Assembly (NCBI GenBank): GCA_963576725.1
Contig: OY755240.1
Coordinates: 95,948,316-96,012,315 of the forward strand
Length of the DNA: 64,000 nt
DNA from: Azorinus chamasolen
Lineage: Eukaryota; Mollusca; Bivalvia; Cardiida; Solecurtidae
Direction: 5' to 3'
The notes beneath the pieces were generated by a model, which saw only the letters and a list, made by a program, of their open reading frames with translations, had not been told where the DNA came from and did no database searches. Every line of letters begins with the position of its first letter. Position 1 is the first letter of the stretch. This document shows positions 54,601 through 60,864 of this stretch, piece after piece. Made by a program: the position numbers and the translations under genes.

Positions 54601-57600
54601 CGTCAGTAAATATAAAAGTTCTACCACAGATATTGACGCTTTCTATACTTTGTAGGATGTTTTTAAAAAAGAAAATTCCAATAGTAGTGTTCATAAGAGG
54701 CCGAGTAACTCATCGGGATCTATGTCGTTTTTCAAAACATGAAACAGTTTTGAATATTCTTGTAGGGAATACTGACTATGTGCATAATAATAAGCTGATT
54801 ATTTAATATGTTCTGTAAACAAGACAAAGTCTGGCCATTGGAGAAACTCTAGAATCAGATTATATATTATTCTGTACAGTAGAACCTGTCTTAGGCAGCC
54901 ATCAAAACTAGGTCCAATCATGTTTCTGTAAGGCAGTAGGTAGCGTAAAGAAGTCAAACGAAATGCAGAAAGCTCCTCTTGCCCTGCACTAAACAACCGC
55001 CTGCTTTTAAAGACCCATGTATTCAATAAATGAATGGCCGCTTAAGACAGGTTCTACTGTACACAAATGAACAGAGCAGATCCTGTGAGTCTACTGTATA
55101 CACATTAACAGAGCAGCAGAGCCTGTGGGTCTAGTTTATACAAATTAATAGAGCAGAACATGTGGGTCTACTGTATGCAAATTAACAAAGCAGAACCTGT
55201 GGGTCTATTGTATATAAAATAACAGGGCAGAACCTGTGGGTCTACTGTATACAAATTAACAGAGCAGATCTTGTGGGTCTACTGTATACAAATTAACAGA
55301 GCATAACATGTGGGTCTACTGTATACAAATTAACAGAGCATAACCTGTGGGTCTACTGTATACAAATTAACAGAGCAGATCTTGTGGGTCTACTGTATGC
55401 AAATTAACAGAGCATAACCTGTGGGTCTACTGTATACAAATTAACAAAGCATAACCTGTGGGTCTACTGTATACAAATTGACAGAGCAAAACCTGTGGGT
55501 CTAGTCTGTTTGTAAATGCATTAATATGCGTCCCAATTAAGAAATGTGTGAAGAATTTACACCTTATTTTCTGATGAAATTGCTTATTGTTAAGTGTATT
55601 AAAATTCATTGTGTAGCATCGAACCTCCAAATTCCATTGACCTGGCCACACGGGTTCTACGGACTTACACAAACTGCTTCCGGATGTCCAAAAGGAAAAG
55701 TAGCGTGGAAATTCGGCTATAGAAAATTCGACACTGAGGACGATCATGCTCACAATTACTTTTCCCCTGGTATACAACAGTTCCTGTCAGGTTCGTAAAA
55801 ATGCGTTTTACTGGTTTATCCACAATAAAATATTTCTAAAGTGACCGCCCAAAAGAAGTCCGATTGTTCAACACACTTTATTTATGGACACTTACAATAG
55901 GCATGGACAGTCCCGGTTATACAAAAGCATGTGCAAATAGTGTAGAACCAGATATCTACGCACTGACAGTTGGCTACTCATCAGACTATATCCGACATTT
56001 TGAAGCGTTACAGTGTGGAATCTTGCCAGAGTTGTGATTATCCTTATTGTAATTATTATGTTAGTTGCTGTTACAAATATTGATTGCGTGTTCTAATTCT
56101 TTAATGTTACATATACAAAGACAAAATATCGGTATATGTTTGATCTATCGTTTATAAGAAAAATATCACTGGTCTTATATATTTGACTGTTTCGTTTCGT
56201 GTTTGATATTGTGACAAGACTTTAACATAGATTTCATTGGATTTGAGCTTTATTTCGCAATATGACTCATTTGTTACTGATTACTTCTTTCATATAGTTC
56301 GTACTTGTTTTACTGGCTTATAAACTTCTTTCACACCATTCTGTACTTATTTCACAGGGTCTTACGCCGCAAACAATATCAATATCAACTTTTGTATGAA
56401 GACGGCCGTGACTACAGACTCTCTCTACGACCGTCATTGGCAAAATGGAACATATTGTGTGTACATGTACGGCAGTTGTCCCCAAGGTATTATCCTAACC
56501 TTTCATCTGCAATTGCTTGCAAGAACATGTAATGAAACATTGCTACAAAGCAGGGCAAAATAGACATATGTATTATAACAGTATTTCTTATGGACCATAC
56601 TTTCTCTGAAGCAACCATGCTTTGGAATAAAGTTGTATGCTGCTTGCATTCTTGAACCGTTTATGGCATGTGTGGTGTTTAACAATTAACTAATAAATAC
56701 GCCATTCTACGCCTTTACAAAAAGAGAAGACCCAGCTCAGACGACTCCTATAGGAACCGTCTGATCAAGATATGATCTGTTTGCTTATGCAATACTATCA
56801 ATATCATTCAGTTTCTGAATGACCAAAATTGTCCTGTGTTCATGCCTTATTTTAAAAATAAACCAATTACTGGTCATGTTTTATTATTTCGAACATTAAT
56901 CTAAATACAGATTATATCAGATGACTATTAGAACATTATGAGCAGTTTAACTCTTTCACTGCCAGTGTCACATCTGTGATTAACTATGCAAACAGTTTGG
57001 ATCCAGATTAGACAACGAGTAACTCGGCGTCCCAGCAGGATCCAAACTGTTTGTTACAGTGTTGGTTTTTAAAAACAACAATGAATAAACATTAAAAAAA
57101 GAAAATTGTAGTAGACGACAAAAATGTAGACGACAAAGTTCGGCAGCGAAACGATCAAGTGAGCGATTTCTCAAAGCGATATGATCATGTTTTAAAAATA
57201 TACAAAAACTGCCAACTGACACGTTTTGTCGGGTGCATGGTTGTATATTTCAGTAAGCAACGGGGAACTGGTGATTGCCTTTGTAAAAAAATATGTGGAG
57301 CTAGATAACAGGTCTCCCTCTCACCAGGGTCCAATCTGCTTGAAATCATGATTGTAATTTTGTGGATAATTAAATATTACATATTTTGAAAATTATTATT
57401 GTTATCATCAACAATATTATTATTATACCATACTTATATAGCGTTCTTTTCACGCAGAATGTGTGCGTTCAAAAGCGCTTCACATGAATAAATTACATGT
57501 ACAAAACTGAGTATACATAATGCATACATAATATTTAAACTAAATGGAATTTAAGATAGAGATATCGATAAGACTATTAAAAATGGATTCAAACTGAAAT

Positions 57601-59264
57601 CAACACGCATTTGTGCAACCAAATCTTTGCTCTGCATGCCAGTTTCTAAACCTATTCTGCCTTTATGTTCAGGTTTCTCTTCTGGGTACATAATTTGGGA
57701 TGACGACGACGGAGGCTTCTTCGACGACAATCATAATGCTGCTGGGGGTGTACTACCAACTGGAGATTACGGGGTTAATACGAAAATATCCTTCTGTTGC
57801 AGGTAGTTTTTGTTGTTCCTATTATTTCTTTATATTCCAATTAGGTGACCGTCATAAAAATTATGTGCATTCTTTCTAAAATAGAATGTGCATGTTCCCT
57901 ATCCAATGCTGTAGTTGACAAAATTATTAAACCTCGTCCAGACACAGGGCTTTTTACGCATTTGCAAGCAGAATAGACCGAGATCGTTCTCAAGCTTTTG
58001 ATTGGTCAGATTTCAGTTCTCAAGCTTTTGATTGGTCAGATTTGAGCCAGAAGATGGGCCCTCTTGGAGCCGAATGATCACAATATATTAGACTGGAATA
58101 ACATAAATCTGATTATACAGTTTCTTCCAAGGTAAAACCTGTGTTCATGTTCCATTATAACCATTCAGCTAATATATATTCATAATGTCATTATTTCTTA
58201 TAATAATGAACAGGAAAAGGATAACGATTGTCTCCAGAGTAGTAGTTTATGGTTTCGTTCTAATTTTGATAATGTATACAGCAGAGCTGTCTAAAGAGAC
58301 TCTCCGATAAATTTAAGTTTCTTTAAAACTGGTATAACCCTTTTTAGTCCATGAATACTCATGTAAGAAATTATGACATCGTGAAAATTCATTAGATTAT
58401 ATTTTATAATAATGTATGCAAACACAGGACAGTTTGACTCTGGCAGAAAATGTAGAATTATATCTTTATCATATTACAACACAGAAAGATCAGACGGCTC
58501 ATACAGAAGTTGTCTGATCTGGGTCTACACTGTTTGCAAATACATAGAAAGGCGTACCTGTGCAGTATATGGATAAATCAACACAGGCAGCTTTGCATAT
58601 ACATGTATTCATATTATTAAATTTTTTAATATTTACGGTATCTGAATACTGAAACAACGGGTCTTTTAAGAGACGGAAAACTTCATCGATGGAAACCAAC
58701 GCATATGATTTGCAGATCTCAGATTCATTCCTAATATATTTCGGAACGAACACTATGTCTGTTAATTAATTGTCTGAGTTCGTTCTCAAGTTTTTGATTG
58801 GTCAGATTTGAGCCTCTGGCTCAAATCTGACCAATCAAAAGCTTGAGAACTCAAATCTGACCAATCAAAAGTCATGGTCTACTCTGTTTGCGAAGGCGTG
58901 AAAAAACGTTTATATGAGGGAAAGTGTTAAAGATTTACAATTAGCTGATTACATGGACCGGTCGCTTTATAGAGGTGTTACTGTTAATCTTATATTTTCC
59001 AGACAAGACGCCCCATCCTCAACAAAAATGTACATGCCGCGAGAGGTACCATTCGTTCTACTGCGTTATGGGACGGCATGTCAAGAAGTTCATGACATGG
59101 AGGTGCGCGAGCTTTTCGCTCGTTGGGACGACGAGGACAGTCACAACCATGACAGTGCCGGTGGGGCGCATCCGACGGATACCGGCGGAAATCATGATCA
59201 TCTGTTGTATTTCTGTTATTATTCTCAAATTAAACATGGTTCTAATGCTGTTATGGTTGGTTAA
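42454..59264 (+). CDS. Apextrin-like secreted protein: mucin-like stalk, MACPF domain, ApeC domain (14 exons)
   Basis: Exons: 42454-42690, 44418-44490, 45230-45688, 46775-46908, 47459-47603, 49561-49602, 50513-50682, 51809-51904, 52445-52654, 53901-54051, 55617-55790, 56358-56486, 57673-57802, 59003-59264. All introns are GT-AG and the phases agree, giving 2412 nt and about 803 residues. Order: signal peptide (~1-25), N-terminal Cys module (~26-103), Ser/Thr-rich stalk (~104-256), MACPF domain (~257-520, with IGIGYDLLHGNP, EDPG and WGT), a connecting segment (~523-575) and ApeC domain (~576-803, eight Cys at 596, 643, 664, 671, 715, 716, 743, 788). MACPF proteins oligomerise on membranes and ApeC binds microbial glycans in characterised apextrins; antimicrobial defence is inferred. 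The acceptor of exon 7 is the least certain. Introns are full of MITEs and satellites. Confidence 0.85.
42883..43328 (+). mobile_element. TTAA-4 MITE in intron 1 with a nested fold-back
   Basis: AACCCTTTCCCTGTTCAGTT, TGTAGAATCAGATCTATATC, AGACCCTGATCAGACGGCTC and, after the fold-back, CCCTGTTTGCAAATGCGTGA. The right palindromic arm is interrupted by the element at 43087-43289. Confidence 0.65.
43087..43289. mobile_element. Fold-back element with ~73-bp perfect arms
   Basis: Left arm GGGTCCATGCTTATAAAGCT ... TTGATTGGTCAGATTTGAGCC (43087-43159) is the exact complement of 43217-43289. The loop repeats GTTCTCAAGCTTTTGATTGG once more. Related pieces lie at 57985-58050 and 58779-58870. Confidence 0.8.
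43372..43840 (+). repeat. ~41-bp tandem repeat in intron 1
   Basis: About eleven units of ACTATCCAGAACAACCAGTC + AAACTGACGGTGCTTAAACT, diverged by point changes. Confidence 0.85.
44121..44329. mobile_element. TA-2 MITE in intron 1
   Basis: CTAGTAGAACTCCTCTAATG to CGCATTAGACAGGTTTTACT. Arms GCAGGTGGTTGCTTAGTGCA, GTCCTGCATTAATCTATCAC; centre AGAAAGCTCCTATAGAAGCT. Confidence 0.75.
44418..44490 (+). CDS. Exon 2: second half of N-terminal Cys module
   Basis: Begins LGYVVADSEVQTQICPGD, continuing FAVEFEHK of exon 1, and supplies C94. Acceptor ATACCAG, donor CAC|GTGAGT, phase 1. The pattern of short beta-like segments with aromatic residues suggests an SH3-like fold, but I cannot name the family. 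Confidence 0.75.
44554..44644. repeat. Near-perfect hairpin in intron 2
   Basis: CATTGTCGATTTACCCATAA ... GCAACTTTTCTA pairs with TAGAAGTTGCAACC ... GGGTAAGTCGACAATG over about 42 bases with a tiny loop. It shares no ends with the TTAA or TA families. Confidence 0.7.
44687..44850. mobile_element. TA-1 MITE in intron 2, right end missing
   Basis: TACAGTAAAACCTCTCTATA, CAGAACGCTCCTATAGGAGCGTTCTG with exact core, GCAGCCACCTGCCCTAAATA, then unrelated sequence instead of the right terminus. Confidence 0.75.
45230..45688 (+). CDS. Exon 3: Ser/Thr-rich mucin-like stalk
   Basis: About 153 residues, mostly Thr and Ser with scattered Pro (for example TTTTSPTTSSTTTTHTTP). No cysteine. This composition predicts dense O-glycosylation and an extended spacer between the N-terminal module and the MACPF domain. 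Acceptor GTTTTAG, donor ATG|GTATGG. The frame entering from exon 2 matches. It is the only low-complexity exon in the gene and may vary in length between alleles. Confidence 0.8.
46228..46340 (+). repeat. ~21-bp tandem repeat in intron 3
   Basis: About five units of GGTAACACGGTATCACGTGT and variants (GGTAGCACGATATGATGTGT). Confidence 0.7.
46549..46752 (+). mobile_element. TTAA-4 MITE next to exon 4
   Basis: TTAACTCTTTCCTCCATGAA, GATGACATCATGAATATTTA, then only the right half (GAGCCGTCTGACCTGGGTGT) and GAGTAAAGGGTTAG. Left palindromic arm deleted. Confidence 0.7.
46775..46908 (+). CDS. Exon 4: start of MACPF domain
   Basis: Contains YIGIGYDLLHGNPGG (residues 267-281) and NGEDPGMF (287-294). 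An 'IGxGYDxLxGNP...DPG' opening is typical of MACPF domains of invertebrate apextrin/perforin-like proteins. Acceptor TTTTTCAG, donor CAG|GTACTC. A TTAA-4 MITE ends about 23 bases before the exon. Confidence 0.85.
47190..47315 (-). mobile_element. IR-G hairpin in intron 4
   Basis: ATTTCTCCACCAAACCCTAT, stem TTTAGAATCGTCCCTTCGTG + ACGATTCTAAA, then ATAGGGTTTGGTGGAGAAAT and TTATTCCTGAAAATGTTTTA. Confidence 0.75.
47459..47603 (+). CDS. Exon 5: MACPF domain, N-terminal part
   Basis: Reads LTVVNDSNTAIEVLTKMENN with potential N-glycosylation at NNCT and SNRT. Acceptor TTTTACAG, donor GAA|GTAAGA, phase 1. Confidence 0.75.
47715..47830 (+). mobile_element. TTAA-6 MITE centre in intron 5
   Basis: AAACAGTTTGGATCCTGATG + AGACGTCGAGTTTCTCGGCG + TCTCATCTGGATCCAAACTG. 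Ends decayed. Confidence 0.6.
48065..48200 (+). mobile_element. TTAA-4 MITE left half in intron 5
   Basis: TTAACTCTTTACTCCATTAA, ATAATGGCAGCATGAATAAT, AATAAGCAAACAGAACAGAC, then unrelated sequence. Confidence 0.55.
48210..48540 (+). other. Unassigned intron segment with coding-like frame
   Basis: An open frame of 79 codons includes CMYADKKGLVLYEGDLLNPE, which looks more protein-like than its surroundings. No splice pair fits the apextrin-like frame, and no domain is recognised. Could be a decayed transposon exon. Confidence 0.3.
48555..48865 (+). repeat. Dispersed bivalve repeat with TAAACCGGTTTAAACCCCC
   Basis: GGTTGGGCGCCCATAAACCG, GTGACTTTTGTCACTGACCG and TTCCAAGGCGGTACTTCC, then a T-rich part ending GGTATTTCCTGCATGACTC. 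The same blocks, opposite strand, lie at 60865-60935, 62330-62400, 62449-62530 and 62565-62660. I recognise it as widespread in bivalves but do not know its class. Confidence 0.6.
48867..49105 (+). repeat. ~55-bp tandem repeat derived from a TA-type MITE end
   Basis: Four to five units of CTGCATTAAGCTACCACCAC + AGAGGTTCTACTCACAGTAT + AGC(A/G)TTCGCC. CTGCATTAAGCTACCACC is the inner arm of TA-2/TA-3, so a MITE fragment was tandemly amplified. Confidence 0.7.
49194..49404 (+). mobile_element. TTAA-5 MITE in intron 5
   Basis: TTAATCCTTACTACACTGAC, CAAATGGACTATTCCAAAAT, GTGTAGCATGACAAACAGCA, stem GATGAGAGGGCTCCTCTATG + GTCCCTCTCATC, CCCGCACAGTAAGG. Confidence 0.75.
49561..49602 (+). CDS. Exon 6: 42-base micro-exon of MACPF domain
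   Basis: KHDPVLNDAFLLNS, with strong acceptor TATCATTTCAG and donor GTG|GTAAGA, phase 1 in and out. Small, but it preserves the frame between exons 5 and 7. Confidence 0.65.
49645..50145 (-). repeat. Two tandem ~282-bp units in intron 6, related to the 4.1-kb transposon
   Basis: Units start at 49645 and 49927 (GTTGTTATACCTTCTGATCC). CCGCTTAAGCCGGTGCTAGG, GTGTTGCACTTTCAATTACT and GTTAAGTGCTTGTGTGGCGG are the complement of blocks at 21340-22135. Between-unit differences are few, so the duplication is recent. Confidence 0.75.
50513..50682 (+). CDS. Exon 7: central MACPF domain with WGT signature
   Basis: Contains ATIYRDTITTCKLGSL, SQEFARDVCNLSQTF and AQYFRFVDTWGT. The last matches the conserved (Y/W)GT(H) of MACPF domains. 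Acceptor CGACAG is preceded by a weak pyrimidine tract but is the one that fits the phase. Donor ACG|GTAAAT, phase 0. Confidence 0.75.
50741..50949. mobile_element. TA-2 MITE in intron 7, best full copy
   Basis: TACAGTGAAACCCCGCTAAT to CATTAGCGGGGTTTTACTGTA. Arms GCAGGTGGTTGCTTAATGTA/CTGCATTAAGCTACCACCTG; stem GCAGAAAGCTCCTTTAGGAGCTTTCTGC. Confidence 0.85.
51330..51574. mobile_element. Fold-back element in intron 7
   Basis: Arms 51330-51414 and 51491-51574 pair with mismatches: AAAGCTAAACCTTTCAGTTG ... CCACGTACTGTGG against CCACAGTACGTGGACGAAAG ... GAAAAGTTTAG. Loop about 75 bases. The frame at 51230-51427 crosses one arm and is not an exon. Confidence 0.65.
51809..51904 (+). CDS. Exon 8: MACPF strand following WGT
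   Basis: Starts NVVMAANFGTFNVVRY, joining directly to WGT, so the signature reads WGTN rather than WGTH. Acceptor TTTACAG, donor GAG|GTTTGT. Confidence 0.75.
52445..52654 (+). CDS. Exon 9: C-terminal part of MACPF domain
   Basis: Contains LYPSGPYQGYGSSLTV, the TMNAAVGTHSKPSPILLSLY segment resembling the 'P.P..L.PI' end of MACPF domains, and ends DPKYWQN. Acceptor CGTTGTAG, donor AAT|GTAAGT. Confidence 0.8.
52739..52988 (+). mobile_element. TTAA-4 MITE in intron 9
   Basis: TTAACCGTTTCCCTGTTGCA, TAATTACATCATAGATATTA, CAGATGGCTCTTACCGGAGC, GGGTCTACTCTGTTTG; end GAGGGAAAGGGCTGA mutated. Confidence 0.7.
52990..53128. mobile_element. TA-type MITE, right part
   Basis: GAAGACAATAATGCAGAAAG, CTCGTAAAGTAGCTTCCTGT, TTCGTCCTACATTATTTTGT, ending GATAGGGTTTTCTGTGTA. 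Left end missing. Confidence 0.5.
53160..53430 (+). repeat. ~35-45-bp tandem repeat in intron 9
   Basis: About seven units of GCTGTTTACACGACATTGTT + CTGTGCATTTA(A). The frame at 53188-53406 is a by-product. Confidence 0.8.
53901..54051 (+). CDS. Exon 10: linker after MACPF domain
   Basis: Reads VLQDRVFSDVCSDANTTFLQ then GNIDLALGQYFDY. One cysteine and one NTT glycosylation site. Acceptor TCTTTCCAG, donor CAG|GTGTGT, phase 1. Confidence 0.75.
54052..54870. other. Intron 10, no feature recognised
   Basis: AT-rich sequence with loose repeats of TATATGT/AAATCATAT between 54190 and 54430. No MITE end recognised. Confidence 0.4.
54874..55063. mobile_element. TA-3 MITE in intron 10
   Basis: CTGTACAGTAGAACCTGTCT to AGACAGGTTCTACTGTACA. 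Inner GGCAGTAGGTAGCGTAAAGA and AAATGCAGAAAGCTCC; arms diverged. Confidence 0.65.
55064..55512 (+). repeat. ~40-bp tandem repeat in intron 10
   Basis: About eleven units of GTGGGTCTACTGTATACAAA + TTAACAGAGCAGAACCT. The unit resembles a MITE arm pair (AGAGCAGA...GGGTCTACT), so this array also seems to have grown from a TTAA-type MITE. Confidence 0.85.
55617..55790 (+). CDS. Exon 11: start of ApeC domain
   Basis: LTWPHGFYGLTQTASGCP (580-597) and WKFGYRKFDTEDDHAHNYFS match the ApeC opening WPxGxYGLxxxxSGCP...W..G.R..DTE. Acceptor TGTGTAG, donor CAG|GTTCGT, phase 1. Confidence 0.9.
55901..56037 (+). CDS. Possible alternative terminal exon truncating ApeC
   Basis: After CTTACAATAG the sequence is in phase with exon 11 and reads GMDSPGYTKACANSVEPDIY, then ALTVGYSSDYIRHFEALQCG and a stop. 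If used instead of exons 12-14 it would replace seven of the eight ApeC cysteines. GCAAATAGTGTAGAACCAGA inside it resembles a MITE arm, so it may be exonised repeat. There is no obvious nearby AATAAA. It may equally be a chance open frame. Confidence 0.3.
56358..56486 (+). CDS. Exon 12: ApeC domain
   Basis: NNININFCMKTAVTT (636-650) and WQNGTYCVYMYGSCPQ (658-673) give ApeC cysteines 2 to 4. Acceptor TTTCACAG, donor AAG|GTATTA. Confidence 0.9.
56686..56905 (-). mobile_element. TTAA-4 MITE in intron 12
   Basis: AACTAATAAATACGCCATTC, CAGACGACTCCTATAGGAAC, TGATCTGTTTGCTTATGCAA. Right end decayed. Confidence 0.6.
56947..57240 (+). mobile_element. TTAA-6 MITE in intron 12
   Basis: TTAACTCTTTCACTGCCAGT, CAAACAGTTTGGATCCAGAT, CGGCGTCCCAGCAGGATCCA, AACTGTTTGTTACAGTGTTG, GTAGACGACAAAAATGTAGA. 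The right end is unclear. Confidence 0.6.
57405..57500 (-). repeat. Retroelement 3' tail (GCGCTATATAAG type)
   Basis: Minus strand: GAAGCGCTTTTGAACGCACA, AAGAACGCTATATAAGTATG followed by (AAT/ATT)n. A GCGCTATATAAGT plus trinucleotide tail is typical of LINE or SINE 3' ends in marine invertebrates. Confidence 0.5.
57673..57802 (+). CDS. Exon 13: ApeC domain
   Basis: GYIIWDDDDGG (678-688), GGVLPTGDYGVNT and SFCCR give the acidic loop and cysteines 5 and 6. Acceptor TGTTCAG, donor CAG|GTAGTT, phase 2. Confidence 0.9.
57985..58210 (-). mobile_element. TTAA-4 remnant with inserted GTTCTCAAGC fold-back pieces (intron 13)
   Basis: GCAGAATAGACCGAGATC, then GTTCTCAAGCTTTTGATTGG twice (57986, 58017) and AGATTTGAGCC, then AAGATGGGCCCTCTTGGAGC and AATCTGATTATACAGTTTCT. 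Confidence 0.5.
58334..58930 (+). mobile_element. TTAA-4 MITE and fold-back fragments in intron 13
   Basis: 58334-58575 is a TTAA-4 copy (AACCCTTTTTAGTCCATGAA, ATCAGACGGCTCATACAGAA). At 58779-58870, GTTCTCAAGTTTTTGATTGG pairs with CCAATCAAAAGCTTGAGAAC, followed by the right end of another TTAA-4 copy (GGTCTACTCTGTTTGCGAAG, GAGGGAAAGTGTTAA). Confidence 0.55.
59003..59264 (+). CDS. Exon 14: end of ApeC domain and stop codon
   Basis: MYMPREVPFVLLRYG, CQEVHDMEV and LLYFCYYSQ supply cysteines 7 and 8 (743, 788). Between them lies an unusual Asp/His-rich stretch (759-783). Acceptor TTTTCCAG. Stop TAA at 59262-59264. Confidence 0.9.
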
Positions 59265-59269
59265 ATAAA
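59264..59269 (+). promoter_or_regulatory. Polyadenylation signal
   Basis: AATAAA overlaps the last base of the TAA stop. A 3' UTR of only 15-30 bases would be expected if this is the signal used. No stronger downstream signal stands out before the GA-rich satellite at 59343. Confidence 0.55.
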
Positions 59270-59342
59270 ATGTTATTTGAAGTTTTTTATCATTTCGTTT
59301 TGTTCTGATATAGTCATGCGAAGACGTTATACACATGTTCGA

Positions 59343-60335
59343 ATAGGAATGAGTGAGTGATTTGCTCTAAGGCGAGTGAATCAGATGATCGGAGGTAATA
59401 TGAGTGAGATGATCAGAGGAGAGATCACGGAGTGAGCCAGATGATCGGTGGTAATGTGAATGAGAAAATCTGATATGAGGTTAGTGAGTGAGACAGGTTG
59501 AAAATTGACTGAGATGATCTGAGACGAGGTGAAGGAGTAAAATGATTAGAAACGAGGCGAGTGAATATCAGAGATGAAATGGGACGAGGGAGAATGTGAG
59601 GTGAAAGAGTGAATTAGCTGATGTGAGTCGAACTAACACCAGAAGAAGAGGGATTATTTAAGATGAGGTGAGTGAGTATGTGAGGCCAGGTCAGAGAGTA
59701 CATGAGGTAAACTGAGATGAGGTGAATGAACGAGTGAGATGATATGCGGTGAACTGAGGCCAGGTGAGTGGGAACGTGAGGTGAGATGAGTGAATACGTG
59801 ATATAGACTTAAACCAGATGGGCGAGTGCGTGAGGTGGACTGAGGTCATGTATGTGAGATGAAGTGAGGTGAGACGAAGGAGTTCGTGAAGTGAAAAGTT
59901 TAAGTAAAGTAAAGTGGGGTACGTGAGATGACTTAATTGAGATGAGGGAATACGTGAGATAAACTGAGGACAGGTGGAATGTACGCGAGATGGCTTGATG
60001 TGAGGTAAGGAAGTATGTGGTACGACTTGAGGCATGGTAAGGGAGTACGTGAGATAAACTGAGGTGAGGAAAAGAAGTACGTGAGCAGACTTGAAGTGAG
60101 GTAAAGAAGCACGCGAGATGACTTGAGGGAGTTTGAGGGAGCATGCTATTAGGCGAGGTAAATGAGATGATTTCAGGTGTGGTAAGGTGAACGGAGGGAG
60201 TACGTGAGATGATTTAAAATGAGGTGAGATGTGGAAGTAAATTATGTTAAATGATATTAGGTGAAGGAGTGGGTGAGGTGGGCTGAGGGAGTGAATGAGT
60301 CATTGGGGTGAAATGGTGATAAGATGAGGGAGTGA
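59343..60335 (+). repeat. GA-rich degenerate satellite downstream of the gene
   Basis: About 1 kb of variable units around GTGAGGTGAGTGAGTACGTG + AGATGACTTGAGGTGAGG. Few T or C. Minus-strand frames of 111-114 codons rich in Ser, His and Leu (LTS, HLT) are composition artefacts. Confidence 0.8.
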
Positions 60336-60654
60336 GTGAATTGGTTAATAGATACGTACCCATTTATTCTAGTGTCCTAAAAAGGGACATATGCAAACAG
60401 AGTTTTCTAATCAGGTTTTGCAATGTTTGCATTACATTTGTCATGTAAATGGATTGTTAGAGAACCTACCATACTTATGAAGATGTGCGCACTATATTAG
60501 ATTGTGCAAGTCCACTTTGATATAGGGGTTACATGTGTTAACGGCACTGCGACACATGAAAGTCATATACATGTAACACTACAGCGATCATCGAAAATAA
60601 ATCCAATTAGGCATTATATTGACAGTAGTGGTAGCTTATTACAGGACGGGAGTC
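60336..60654. other. Intergenic, no feature recognised
   Basis: Ordinary AT-rich sequence; TAGCTTATTACAGGACGGGA near 60632 hints at a TA-type MITE arm. Confidence 0.35.
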
Positions 60655-60825
60655 ATGTGAAAAGCTCCTCTATGAACTGTCTACATTATGCAGTCGCCTT
60701 AAAGCTCATCTATGAGCTGTCTACATTATGCAGTCGCCTTAAAGCTCCTCATGAGCTGTCTACATTACGCAGTTGCCTTAAAGCTCCTCTATGAGCTGTC
60801 TACATTGCGCAGACGCCTTCTATTA
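60655..60825 (+). repeat. ~48-bp tandem repeat, four units
   Basis: AAAGCTCCTCTATGAGCTGT + CTACATTATGCAGTCGCCTT. AAAGCTCC and ATGCAG again echo a TA-3 MITE centre. Confidence 0.85.
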
Positions 60826-60864
60826 AATATTCCCATTTCAAGTTATTACATATTCGTTAAATAT

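Noticed and set aside
58975..59268. 97-codon plus frame over exon 14
   Set aside because: Wrong frame; the ApeC motifs and phase from exon 13 are in the other one.
59691..60144. Minus-strand Ser/His/Leu-rich frames of 111-114 codons
   Set aside because: Complement of the GA-rich satellite.
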